Of a stretch of 64,000 nt of DNA, positions 1 to 11,500 are shown in pieces. Numbering within the stretch: the stretch's first letter is position 1; each line of letters starts with the position of its first letter. The stretch comes from Chlorops oryzae (taxonomy: Eukaryota > Arthropoda > Insecta > Diptera > Chloropidae). The stretch lies in NCBI GenBank assembly GCA_020466095.1, contig CM035806.1:18026724-18090723 (forward strand), in the 5' to 3' direction. The translations under genes were made by a program, and so were the position numbers. Below the pieces are notes generated by a model. That model saw nothing but the letters and a program-made list of their open reading frames with translations. It was not told the origin of the DNA and ran no database searches.

Positions 1-1446
1 AACTCATTATCAACTCCTTTCTCTATGATTTCCGCTCTCTGGTCAATATTAAAAGCACAAGACCGACTCTCACAAAACCAATTATATCTCCTCTTTCCGA
101 TTTAATACAACAACAACAAAAATAAAAACAATAAAAAAAATAAAATAAAAAAATAAAAAAATAAAATAAAATAAAAATCGAAATGGCCAGAAACGCTTTC
201 TGTGTTTCGAATAAATCGCATTTCCCGTTTTGGTTTTTGTTTTGTTTTTTGTTTGTTCGCTTTGGCTGCACATCCATCATCTGCACGAAAACACGATGGA
301 AAACCAAGGGGAAACACAAAAGCTCAAACGCTGTAATTTGTTTAGTAAAACACAATAAACAAGTCAAATACAATTTATGCTTAGAAAGCCAGAGTAAAAA
401 GCACTTCCCGTACAAATTTCGTCCACACTCTGCAGGCTGGCCATACGAATTTGTTGCGTGTGAGTGCAATTACTTTGACCGGTATTGTCCTTATTCGATT
501 ATTCGAACTTTGGACACGAAAACCACAGAAATGACAATAGACATTTCACAGAGGAACACATCGACGATGGCTTCTGGAGTATCACGCCAGATAGTCATTT
601 CGAATTTTCAGCTCGTGTTGCGAACTTAAAAGCGGATACCTAGTATTTGAAACAAGGAATAATTCAAAAACTTGAAAAATTCTAATTGCGATTATTTAAA
701 ATTTCGATTTTCGGCAAAGCCGAAACCAATAAAAAAAAAACCAAAATGCTCCAAATTAATTTTAAATGCAAGGACATAAAAATTTAAGCAAAACAAGTGA
801 TAAAAATAAAGAAATAGAAGCAAAACAATAAATAAATAAATAAAAGAAACAACCGAAGGCCTCAAATCTGAATGCGTGAAAATGTGATCAATTTTTTTTG
901 GTCAATTCGAAGCCCTTCTCAGTTAAACGAAAAAAGATCATTCAATAAGGAAGAATGCCGCCGAAACGGAGACGAAGATTTCAAGGACTTTATTATCACT
1001 CGTCACCACCAAAAGGTTGGTATTGAAAACATTTTTTTTATTTTTATTTTTTTTTTTTTGCAAAGATCACACTCACAAATCATTGCATTTTGTAGTTGAA
1101 TATCATTTGAATTGAAATGTGCAGATTTATATCCTTTCGAGTCTCTAGCGATCGTTTCTGAACGCGCTTGAATTGAATGCGAAAATATATTTTCGTTAAA
1201 ATTCGCCCATCCGCTGCTCTTGGGGAACAATCGACAGAGGCAGGATCTAGCTTCACTTTATGTGTTCTTGATCAGGAACGCAAAAATGCGTGCATTTCTC
1301 TATACATACTGTCGATCGGACTGATGTGGTTTCGAATGGTTTTCGGTATATGAAGAATATGAAAATGAAGAGTTTGACTAACGACCGTGGTCCCAAAAAA
1401 ACTCGATGATCACAAAAACATTTTCAAAATAAGTTATACCTATACA
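1..1446. other. AT-rich region without recognisable gene
   Basis: Low-complexity A/T-rich DNA with poly-A and poly-T runs. Open frames here are short, biased in composition and not bordered by convincing splice sites. It could contain the promoter or untranslated first exon of the ankyrin gene, whose first coding exon opens with a splice acceptor at 5538-5539, but no such exon can be pinned down. Confidence 0.4.
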
Positions 1447-2567
1447 TTAGATATATGTATGTGCATTAGACCGTACCACCTTATATGGAGAAAAAAAAAA
1501 GTGCGCCGTATACCAGCGAAAATGACGCATTCTTGTAAGATAATAACGAAAAGAAAAAAAAAGTTTTTTTCGATCGAACCTAGAGGTCGCGCATTGGTAT
1601 ATTTCTTCATATCTCTGGTGTTTACAGTCGGATTTTAAAGTTTGATACATCAATGTTTTTGTCGCAAAGAGACCAATATGGCCTCTATAGAAGTCATTGA
1701 CATCGAATGTAGTGTACTCTTCCATTGGGTACGAGCCATATAGTGAGGACGAAGAGGAATTTAAAAAAAACGTAAGCGAATCACAGACGTTAAAAAAAAA
1801 ATTTGCAGTGGCGGACTTATCACTGCGAAATTATAGTTTAGCTTTGGATCGAAGCGACACATCAGTTCGCTTTGGTGCCGGTTTCAAGCCCTGATAACTA
1901 TATAAATATTTGAAATTTTTAGAAATATGAAATATATTTATACATTTAAATAAAATATTTAATAGCATACTTTCAGGAAGAATTGATTTTTTTGGAATAT
2001 TGAACGGTTATAGTTCCCTAATGCGTCATTTTAACACAACAGTGTTTTGGGAAAAATTACTTGGCATGTCTCAAAGTACATTTTGATGTTAATTTCGAAC
2101 ACCAAAATGAAACTCAAAGATAGATAGGGACCAAACAGTGGACAAAAGAACTTAAAAAAATTTTCAAATTTTAGTTAAAAATAGTTATGTTGGAAATATC
2201 GATATACTTCCTGAGGAGAAGTTTGATGATATTTAAAGGGCTTTATTTTTTTGATATTAGGGTGGTACATAAGGGTGGTAGGCACTGAGATCTTGGGGGT
2301 AAGTACTAGAACGGTACGCCTGAGGTCAATGACTTCTATAGAGGCCATATTGGTCTCTTTGCGACAAAAACATGATGTATCAAACTTTAAAATCCGACTG
2401 TAAACACCAGAGATATGAAGAAATATACCAATGCACGACCTCTAGGTTCGATCGAAAAAAACATTTTTTTTCTTTTCGTTATTATCTTACAAGAATGCGT
2501 CATTTTCGCTGGTATACGGCGCACTTTTTTTTTGAGGTACGGTCTAATGTGCATATATGTATATATA
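1447..2567. repeat. Inverted-repeat element, ~250-bp arms
   Basis: The segment about 1449-1707 reappears as reverse complement at about 2322-2566 (shared landmarks: TGCATTAGACCGTACC, GTGCGCCGTATACCAGCG, TATTGGTCTCTTTGCGAC). About 610 bp of unique AT-rich DNA separates the arms. The arms differ by a few substitutions and by A/T run length. No transposase-like frame lies between them, so it resembles a non-autonomous foldback or long-TIR element. Confidence 0.75.
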
Positions 2568-2763
2568 TATTTTTTTCAAATCGAAAATATTTGATAAGGG
2601 GTCGGCGAAATTATAGCGAAATATTTCTTTCTTTTTTTTCTCTGGTTCACGGAAATTCTGCCAATTAAGAACTTGAGTGCAGAGTACGACAAAATTACTT
2701 TCTCATCACGCAATTTGGCCCATGTACTTTTAGTCAAAATGGGCAAATTTTTGCGTGCTTGCT

Positions 2764-2764
2764 T

Positions 2765-2830
<66 letters not shown>
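2764..2830. repeat. (GA)n microsatellite
   Basis: A GA dinucleotide run of about 65 bp with one interruption near 2780. Serine/leucine open frames on the minus strand here are artefacts of the repeat. Confidence 0.95.
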
Positions 2831-2833
<3 letters not shown>

Positions 2834-3189
2834 CATGGGCTTCAAATGGCCACCTCGCGTGCCAATGAATGAAATCCGGTTTTATATGCTTACCCCATAA
2901 ATGGTTAAATGTATCAATACAGGACCGCAAAGTGTCAAAAAACAATTTCTGCGCATATTTTTCCGTCTTTCTTTCCACTGTTTACATCAACAGGTACGCG
3001 CATGTTTCCATTAAACCACTTTAAGCCTATTAGCTTTCAATAATGGCCGGATATGCTGTGAGTGTTGAGCGTTTTGCCAACATTGGCATTTATTTATGCC
3101 AACCATAGATAAAGGATAAAGGACACGCGCTTGTGAATATAGGCTAGGGGCAAAATGATTGCATATCAATCGTTTGAATGGATAAATTA

Positions 3190-4284
3190 CACTGCACAAC
3201 AAAATCGAACTTTTTGCGTGCCTTTGACTTGAAACCAATTTTTTTTTGTAGTATTTGTTTCGCTGAATCTCAATATATGCGTAAAATTTGAAAGTTAGCT
3301 CGCGTTTTTTAAATATCCGCTAAGAAAGGTTTTGCGAATTTTTGTCAATATTTGTTAGTCGTAGCCCCATTATCGTTCGACCGTTTCAAAAAAACTTTAA
3401 TTTATATGAAAGAAGAGTAAAAATACAACATATTCTTCATACATATGGATGAAATCGGTTCAACAGTTTAGGCGCTATAGGTCGATAAAGGCGAGAATTT
3501 TATGAAATTTTTAACAATTTTGTACAAAAACTTGATTTCAAACCCATATATTTTCCGAAAAAGGTCCGGTATTTAAGTTCAGGCTATTTTACGTAAAAGA
3601 GTGGATTTCTAAGAGCATTTCAAGCCCAAGACAAAAAATATCCGATGAATGGTTCATATTTTAATTGGGTTTTTAGAAAAAATGAGACAACTTTTTTTAC
3701 GCCGGAAAATATGCCACATATTTTTTTTATATATTAATATAACTTAAAGACAGAAATAAAAAAATTGTGGCATATTTTCCGGCGTAAAAAAAGTCGTCTC
3801 ATTTTTTCTAAAAACCCAATTAAAATATGAACCATTCATCGGATATTTTTTGTCTTGGGCTTGAAATGCTCTTAGAAATCCACTCTTTTACGTAAAATAG
3901 CCTGAACTTAAATACCGGACCTTTTTCGGAAAATATATGGGTTTGAAATCAAGTTTTTGTACAAAATTGTTAAAAATTTCATAAAATTCTCGCCTTTATC
4001 GACCTATAGCGCCTAAACTGTTGAACCGATTTCATCCATATGTATGAAGAATATGTTGTATTTTTACTCTTCTTTCATATAAATTAAAGTTTTTTTGAAA
4101 CGGTCGAACGATAATGGGGCTACGACTAACAAATATTGACAAAAATTCGCAAAACCTTTCTTAGCGGATATTTAAAAAACGCGAGCTAACTTTCAAATTT
4201 TACGCATATATTGAGATTCAGCGAAACAAATACTACAAAAAAAAATTGGTTTCAAGTCAAAGGCATTTTTATTGTTGAGCAGTG
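3190..4284. mobile_element. Near-perfect 1.1-kb foldback element with TTA duplication
   Basis: Two arms of about 530 bp (3190-3720 and 3768-4284) are almost exact reverse complements around a spacer of about 47 bp. Ends read CACTGC(A/T)CAACAA. Both flanks carry the trinucleotide TTA (3187-3189 and 4285-4287), consistent with a 3-bp target duplication. No coding capacity is visible. The near identity of the arms points to a young insertion or to gene conversion between arms. Confidence 0.85.
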
Positions 4285-5539
4285 TTATTAATAGATGGGA
4301 TATTTCATCGAATATCTTGGCGATAATTTAGAGAAGTGTGGAAGCGGAGAAAATTATAGATACGAGTTAATATCGTCCACTGCGTAATACAATGTTCATT
4401 AGAGTTTCAAATTCCTTCATGGACATGACGGTAGAAGGAGAAAAGAGGATCTGTGCCGTACTATTTTCCTTTTTTTTTTTTTTTTTTTCTTTGATTGCGC
4501 CTTTGAAAACGCTCAAAGAATTGCCGAAGAAAACAATATTCCCCTGTAAGGTCTATCTATCTGTAAGGTCTTGTCTATATGAGTAGACAACACAAAAGTA
4601 AGTATTGTCACTCATTGATCGCTGTGATAAATAACTGCGGAATGTGAGCTAATATATTTCCCGTTTAAGATAAACAAACTAATCGGAAATATACATAATA
4701 AGTAGCCATTTATTTATTTCTCTGCATTCAAATGAAATACCCGAAGCCCATTACTCTCGAATTTACGAGGAAAACATTCTGATCGTTTTCCATTTACGAT
4801 TCCAGTTATTATGAAAGTCAAGTTCAACAGAACAAAAGACCATCCACACACTTTTGCATACATATTTACATACACATACATATGTTTGTCCTTGCATAGT
4901 TCGCATGAGACCACAACAATTCTATGTAATGGCCCATTTTTGCATTTCATTCGAAGAAGGAAAAAAAATAGCTTCATTTTTCGCCCCCATAATATCCTCC
5001 TCATCACTCACCTTTCCGGCTATTTTATTGTTTTTATTTTTTATATATATTTTTTTGTAGTCCTTCCTGTGAGTAAATAAAAAGGAAAGTATGCCATAAA
5101 AGCGATGAGGCGTCGGCTAGCGTATATAATTTGTATAAATCAACGATTCGTCAATTTCCATGAAATTGCGTAGTGTCCTTTGCTTCCTGTGCGCTCATAT
5201 GCACTTCGATTAATGAAATCTTTGATACGTTTAAAAAAAAAAACAAAAAAACAAGGGAGTGAAAAAAAGCACAGAAATAAAAAAAAATATATGACGAAAG
5301 TTTACCTTTCGTCGTTGGCTTTCCCGAATAAAAAATTCATTTAGAAATCGTTTGTTAACCAGTCACCAGCGCTCGAAGCACTTCGCTCTGATTTGTTGCT
5401 CTTGTTGCTGTTGTTGTTGTTGTTGTCGCTTTTACAATTTTCACGTAATTTTTCATTCGCTTGCATACTCTTAGGAGTTCTGAAAGAAACGAATAGAATA
5501 AATGTTTGATTTTTTTTCTTCAAATTTTCTATTTTACAG
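4285..5539. other. Gene-free AT-rich stretch before first coding exon
   Basis: Contains homopolymer runs and a poly-pyrimidine acceptor (TTTTCTATTTTACAG) ending at 5539. The acceptor implies that an upstream untranslated exon of the ankyrin gene lies somewhere to the left. Its position could not be determined. Confidence 0.4.
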
Positions 5540-5547
5540 TTCTACCA

Positions 5548-5599
5548 ATGAACGATCAATCGGCAAATCAAAATGGTCGTCGGCGACGCGATATCGATG
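5548..5599 (+). CDS. Ankyrin gene, coding exon 1 (start codon)
   Basis: ATG at 5548 follows a splice acceptor at 5538-5539 and eight untranslated bases. It encodes MNDQSANQNGRRRRDID and ends in phase 1 at a consensus donor, G|GTGAGT. The next in-phase exon starts with AA at 11640, completing a GAA codon. Chosen because it is the only upstream exon seen with ATG, donor and correct phase. Confidence 0.6.
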
Positions 5600-8500
5600 G
5601 TGAGTAATCAATAAAATGAAGAAAAATAGAAAAAAAAAATACCAAAAAAATAAAAAATAAAATTAGAAAAATAAGAAATACTCAAAATTTTTCAAGTCAC
5701 AAGCGAGACGAATAAAGTGGTTCTTCGTATGTAGCAAACATTGAACATGCAAACATTGAAGCCGATGCATGAAATAACTATTAAATATTGATAAAGTTGA
5801 CCTAAATAATACTTGAACAAAGAATTCGTGTAACGCGCATTTGAATTTGAATTTAAAGCATGGATTTCATGTACATACATATGCACATGCACGAACAAAA
5901 TAATAGGAGTGCCCCATAATCAATAGTGTCCAACGAATAATCGGCACCAGGTAGATGGGTATTCAATTATTGTGCCATAGAAGGACATAGCCTTTAATAT
6001 TCCAAACAAGAACACAACACCTGTAATGCTTTGTAATTATTTATGACCTATAAAAAGCTTCTATTACTTTAAATGTAACTAAACAGCTGAAGATCTGCTT
6101 GAATCGGAACTTGGGGAAAAGGGGAGTGCGGAAAAAAAGGTGAGGCGGGAGGAGTATATAATTGAGGGATTTTAAAATTATAATTGTTTGGCATATTATA
6201 AAGCTAAAGTAATTAATGACAGCTGGAGGAGCAGTCGACCGTTTTCAATATTCAAAGTCGAATATCAATATACAATGACTGTCCAACCTTTCGCAAATGG
6301 CTATTCCCATGATGATATTAATTATTCGGAAACATGTGTGTGTGTTTTTTTTTTTTTTTAAATAAAATCAGAACCTTCTCGTCATCCTTCTTTTCCCATC
6401 GGAGAATCGGAACGGTAGAATATTTCGGGAATTAATTCGCTAATGGTTGGAATTATTGATTTTAAATTATAACTTAGAATTGTCGTGAATGTAATTAATA
6501 TTTCCAAAGGCGGACAGAAATATCAGTCAAATGAAATTGACCTTTGTTGTGGCCTGGTCATTTCAAATCAAGAATTTATCCATCAAGAAGGAAATATTGC
6601 CCATTTAGCTTCTCTGCCATATTGTGGGACAATCCACTTGTCATAAGGCTGCAGAGCACTGTTGCCAGCTTAGGTAAATCCCACCCGTAAAGGAAAACCT
6701 TCTGACCTTAACCGAAGAATCAGGAAGTGTAACTGTCATCAGGAATTTAAAACAAGCTTATACCTTATTATATAGGGCCGGGGCGGGGGGAAAAAAAAAT
6801 CATCAGCGAGAACTTTGATGTGATTTGAAATTAGTGTTTTCAGATTTATTCTATCACGTCTAGTTTTTGGGCTTTTATTACTTATATTGGCATATAAGCA
6901 TTTCCATGAATATGTCAACCACGACTGAAAAAATAAAAGTGCTCGAAATTTTTTTCCAACACTGGCTATGGAAGGCAAAAATACTAAAATTTAATTATCT
7001 GGAAGCATTTCCAGCCTATTAAAATTTGAAAGACAAAAAATAACGGCTTAAAGTCAATTGTCTCGTTGATTCATTTTAAGCAGTTTTGCTCAACTACTTC
7101 CTCTCTTCAAACGACTCACTTCAGCTATTTGTAACATTGCATTTCTACTCTCAAATTATTGTTACAACAACAATTAAGTAGATTCATGAGCAAAGAGAAA
7201 ATAAGGAGTTCGATTAGCGGTGTTTTTTTTATTTTCCTTGGATGCTATTTTAATGTCACGTACGATGACCAAAAACATTGTTTTTCTTCCTCATTTGTTA
7301 TTTGTCGGTCGCAGGTGAACGAAAATTAATTTCCAAATCAAGGCCATCGGGCAAATAATAGATTTAAAAAAAGTTTTCTTTAATTTCGTAAAACAAAAAA
7401 TTTATAAGCCAAGCAAGTTGGTCACGTACGATATCGTAAGTACTAAAAATGGTACGATTTGTTGAGAGCCCAATTGAAATTTTTTTTTTTTTTTTATCAT
7501 ATGTCTAAAATTCATTACGAGGCAACAAGAGATGAGCTTAGAATGAGCAACAAATGAGCTGGGTATTCATTCAAGGGAAAAATAAGAGTTAAATAAGTAT
7601 ATGACAGGGTTGGGTGGCAGCGAAAACTTAACGCCGAATAATTCCGTAAAAACAATAAATTTAACCGGGACTGTCTTTGTTTGTTATAAATATATTGTTT
7701 TTTGAATGGAAAAATATTTTTTATTGGTCATTAATGAAGAATAGTAGTGGGGGAAATTATGTCACGTACGATATGTCACGTAAGATATATGAACTTTGTT
7801 CCCTATAAAATCAACTAAAGATTTTTTTAATTTAAACATAACGAATTTAAAAGGAGAAATATTTCACTAAGTGCAAGAAATTAGAAACAAAAAAATAAAC
7901 TCCATTAATTCGCAGAGTTTTGCACATTTTTACAAGTACCTCAAAAGTACTTCCGTTTTTGGTCACGTACGATATAGCCCTATTTCGCTCGATTTTTCCG
8001 ACTCAAACATTTCAAATCTACTTAATTTTTTTTTCAAATGATAAACTCTCTGAGTGGAACATATCGACACCATTTTCTTGGAGTCACTCCAATTTTTGTA
8101 AAATCTATTCAACTCTATTTACGTACGAATTCCGCGTACGATTACCTGGAAATGCCCATATGGGACATTCCACGTGAAACGGGACAACGAAAAAATTTTG
8201 ATGTTTTGAGAATTGTTCATATTCGGCTCAATTGTACCTCTAGAGGATATGAATTAAGGAGTAAAAAAATGTTGTCGTATTGCTCTTAGTTTTCGAGATA
8301 TACGCTTCTAAAGATCGACGAAAATAAAGGTGAGGTTTTTTTGCATGCAAATTTTCGAATAAAAACTTGTTTTTTGCAAAATCAAAAAGTAACGGTATGT
8401 AATAGATATTTTCGATACAAGTGTCGAAATGAAGCTTTTTTTTGCACGAGTGGTAAATGTTGTAAAACGAGGCGCAGCCGAGTTTTACAATACCACGAGG

Positions 8501-11500
8501 GCGAAAAAAGCTGAGTTTCGACACGAGTGCCGAACAATATTTTATGCAATAAGATTTCAAATTGGATTTTAACCTAAATTTAAGAAAGCGTGTTTTTTGT
8601 TTGTTTGTATTGTGAAGAAATTTTTTATTTTGATTTGACAGATTCATAATTTGAAATTCTTTATTATACAACTTCATAGTATGCTCTGCTTATTTTTGCC
8701 TTGTATTTTTTGAAATGCGTGCATTTTGAAATTTATTATTGCACGCCTTGCCTTGTATTTTTTGAAATGCGTGCGTTTTGAAATTTATTATTGCACGCCT
8801 TGAAATTCATTCTTAAAAAACCATGTAGTATGCTAAAGCTTTAAATGTTAAAAACATACTGTATAATTTTCATAATGGGCACGAAAGTAGTTTAGGAGAT
8901 AGCTATTCAAACACACACAGACCTCGGAATTTGATGTGGTTTGTTTAATAGACAGAGTGATTCAAGAGGAAAGTTTATAATAGTTCCATGCATAAAACAG
9001 TAGAAAAACACTTATAATTTTGAGGTTTCTAGTATGATGATAACCCTACGAGATTGATCAAAATGATTAACCTACTACAGTACGAGTATTGTGCTCCTTA
9101 AAAAATTTTACAAAAATTACCGGAATGTTATATGTCTATCTCTAAGGGGAAAGTCCACACCAACGATTTTTCCATTGTGGTTTTAATAAGGGCTTGAGAG
9201 ACAGCAGGGAACGATGATAAAGAGGTAAAGAGAGAGAGAGGCGCAGCGAATAGTGCCTCAGCTCACAAGAGACTAATGAGCCAAAAATCAATAACTTCAA
9301 ATACGCAGATCTCTTTCCATCCGCCTGCCTCTCTTTCCCTTGAAATACGTAATGTTGAGGGGTCCGCAACTACATTTTTTCGAAATAACGTTACGCATAC
9401 GACGACCACACCCAGTTGCAAATATGGGGAAGTCCTCTACTAAGCGATGCATCACTTGAAGTATCCCAGGCACTGTCAATAGGCATTACTCTTCTTGGCA
9501 GTCATTGAACAGGGAAAAGGTGATGTGTTCAAAGAGGGAAGGGAAGGCCTACCCAAAGCGGCCATGCCCGAACAAAGTAGATGTATAAAAGTGATTGGAA
9601 AAGTCTATGATATCTCGTCGCTTAGGAATGGTCAAATGATCAATCCGGAGATTATAAAACTTACAACTGGGAAAAAACTAAAATTTGCTCAATGGGACTA
9701 ATAATTGAGATTTTGGCGACTCGAAATTGATATGCACACAAAAATTTCATAAAAATCGGACCCGTCATTTCGTTGGAGTTTGGTAACGAACACAACGGCT
9801 CGAGATTTTCATATAAGAAATGTAAATAATTCAAATGAAAACGAAAGTTGCTCATAGCTAGGGAAACAGCAAATATTTCAATTCAACACCTAAAGGTATG
9901 CATTCGAATATTTCAAAAAGAATTAATATCATCTTCAGGGCTCGGATTTTGTTGACTTTTATAAATTTAAAGCATACTTATTGGAGTAGAAATTTGGCTT
10001 AACTCGCATTAAGTTAGAATTCAAATCGATTTTTAACTTCAATATGAATTTTTTTGAATTTAGAAACGCGATTTGAAGTTCAACTTCGCTAAACTTATTC
10101 GGAATATGTAATGATAAGAAACATTTTTAGCCCCATAAAGTATGCTTTAAATTTATAAAAGTCAACAAATTCCGAGCCCTGATCTTCTTAAACCTTTATA
10201 GACGAAGCTTAGTTAAGGCTTTATCCGAGCCGAGCCGAATGCCCTGTAGCTAGTGCTCTCATAAAATTTGTGCAATAATTTGTTATTGCTTAAATAAAAA
10301 AAAGTAATGATAAAGATATCCGCACATCTTTCAAACCCCTTCCTGAAGATGTGTTTAAATTGGCAAAGCTACAAGAACAAATAGATCTCTCACCATCGGA
10401 AATATTTAAATTTCATATTCATTTCATATTTAGAGATATATAGCTCGTCGATATACATACATATATCAATTCCAGATACATATTGCTTTGCTTCAAATTT
10501 GATGCCGACCAGTGTAATTTTGCTCATCAACTTATTTCCAAATTATGTGTGGAAAAGTTAAGAGAGAAAAGTCTTTGGGGGAAACTTTAAGGAAAGCAAG
10601 TTTTTGTTTTGTCAAGACATCAAAATGAAATTCAAAAGAATTTTGAACCCTTTTTTTTGGGGGAGGGGATATTCAGGGGATCTATTCTTTAAGAAAATGG
10701 CAGTAGTGTCTCGTAGAGGAATCGATTTTGTTTGAGGTACTTTACGGGCAAATTGCGGAAACCTGGTTTTTAAATAAATTCCAGTTAGCCTGCAGCTCTG
10801 ATGACAGACAAATGGTGTTCTATATTTTCCACGCTGAATTTTGAAGCACTTTGCACTCGGGGACTCCACGTATTAGCTTTGAAAAGTGTTAACATCCCCC
10901 TAATAGAAGAGATGGCCATACCTCGGAGCGCGTTATCACAAGATTCGCCAGCAGTTTCAGCGTACTTAAAACTCTCAAAAAAATAAACGAAATCTTCGCC
11001 TTTCAAATGCTCATAGGAATTGTATAACTTATTCACACAATCAATGTGAAGGTCGGCCCAAAAAGGAACTTAACCCATTTAAGGTCTGCTGGATGTGAAG
11101 GCATTGATATGAGAAAGTTTGAAGCCTTCTGCCTCGACCTTTAATTGTCTATTTCCGTTGACTCGCAAAAAGAGTAATAAGAGCTTCAAAAAGTTGCTGC
11201 AAACACTTTGATTGGTTTCACTTTTATGTCTGCACTTGAAACTATTATTTTTGTAGATTTTCGTGTCTTTGTGGAGTTTTCCAAATCAAAAATCACAAAT
11301 CAAAAAACTAAAAACGAACAAAAAAAAAAAAAAATAAGCAACTTCTTTCTTATTGCTTTCATTGCATATTGTGCTACTTTGAATTCACTTAAGGCAAATT
11401 TTATGCATGTCAGCATGCGATAATCGTCTGCAAATGAACTGCAGCGCAGTAGATTCGGCGATGGAAGACGAAAAACTTTTCGAAAAAATTGAAAAGAAAT

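Noticed and set aside
183..629. 148-codon open frame at the left edge
   Set aside because: No domain and mixed with AT-rich filler; the overlapping minus-strand frame is equally long.
9142..9701. Several open frames of 60-75 codons
   Set aside because: Intronic, no splice sites in phase with the ankyrin gene, no recognisable domain.
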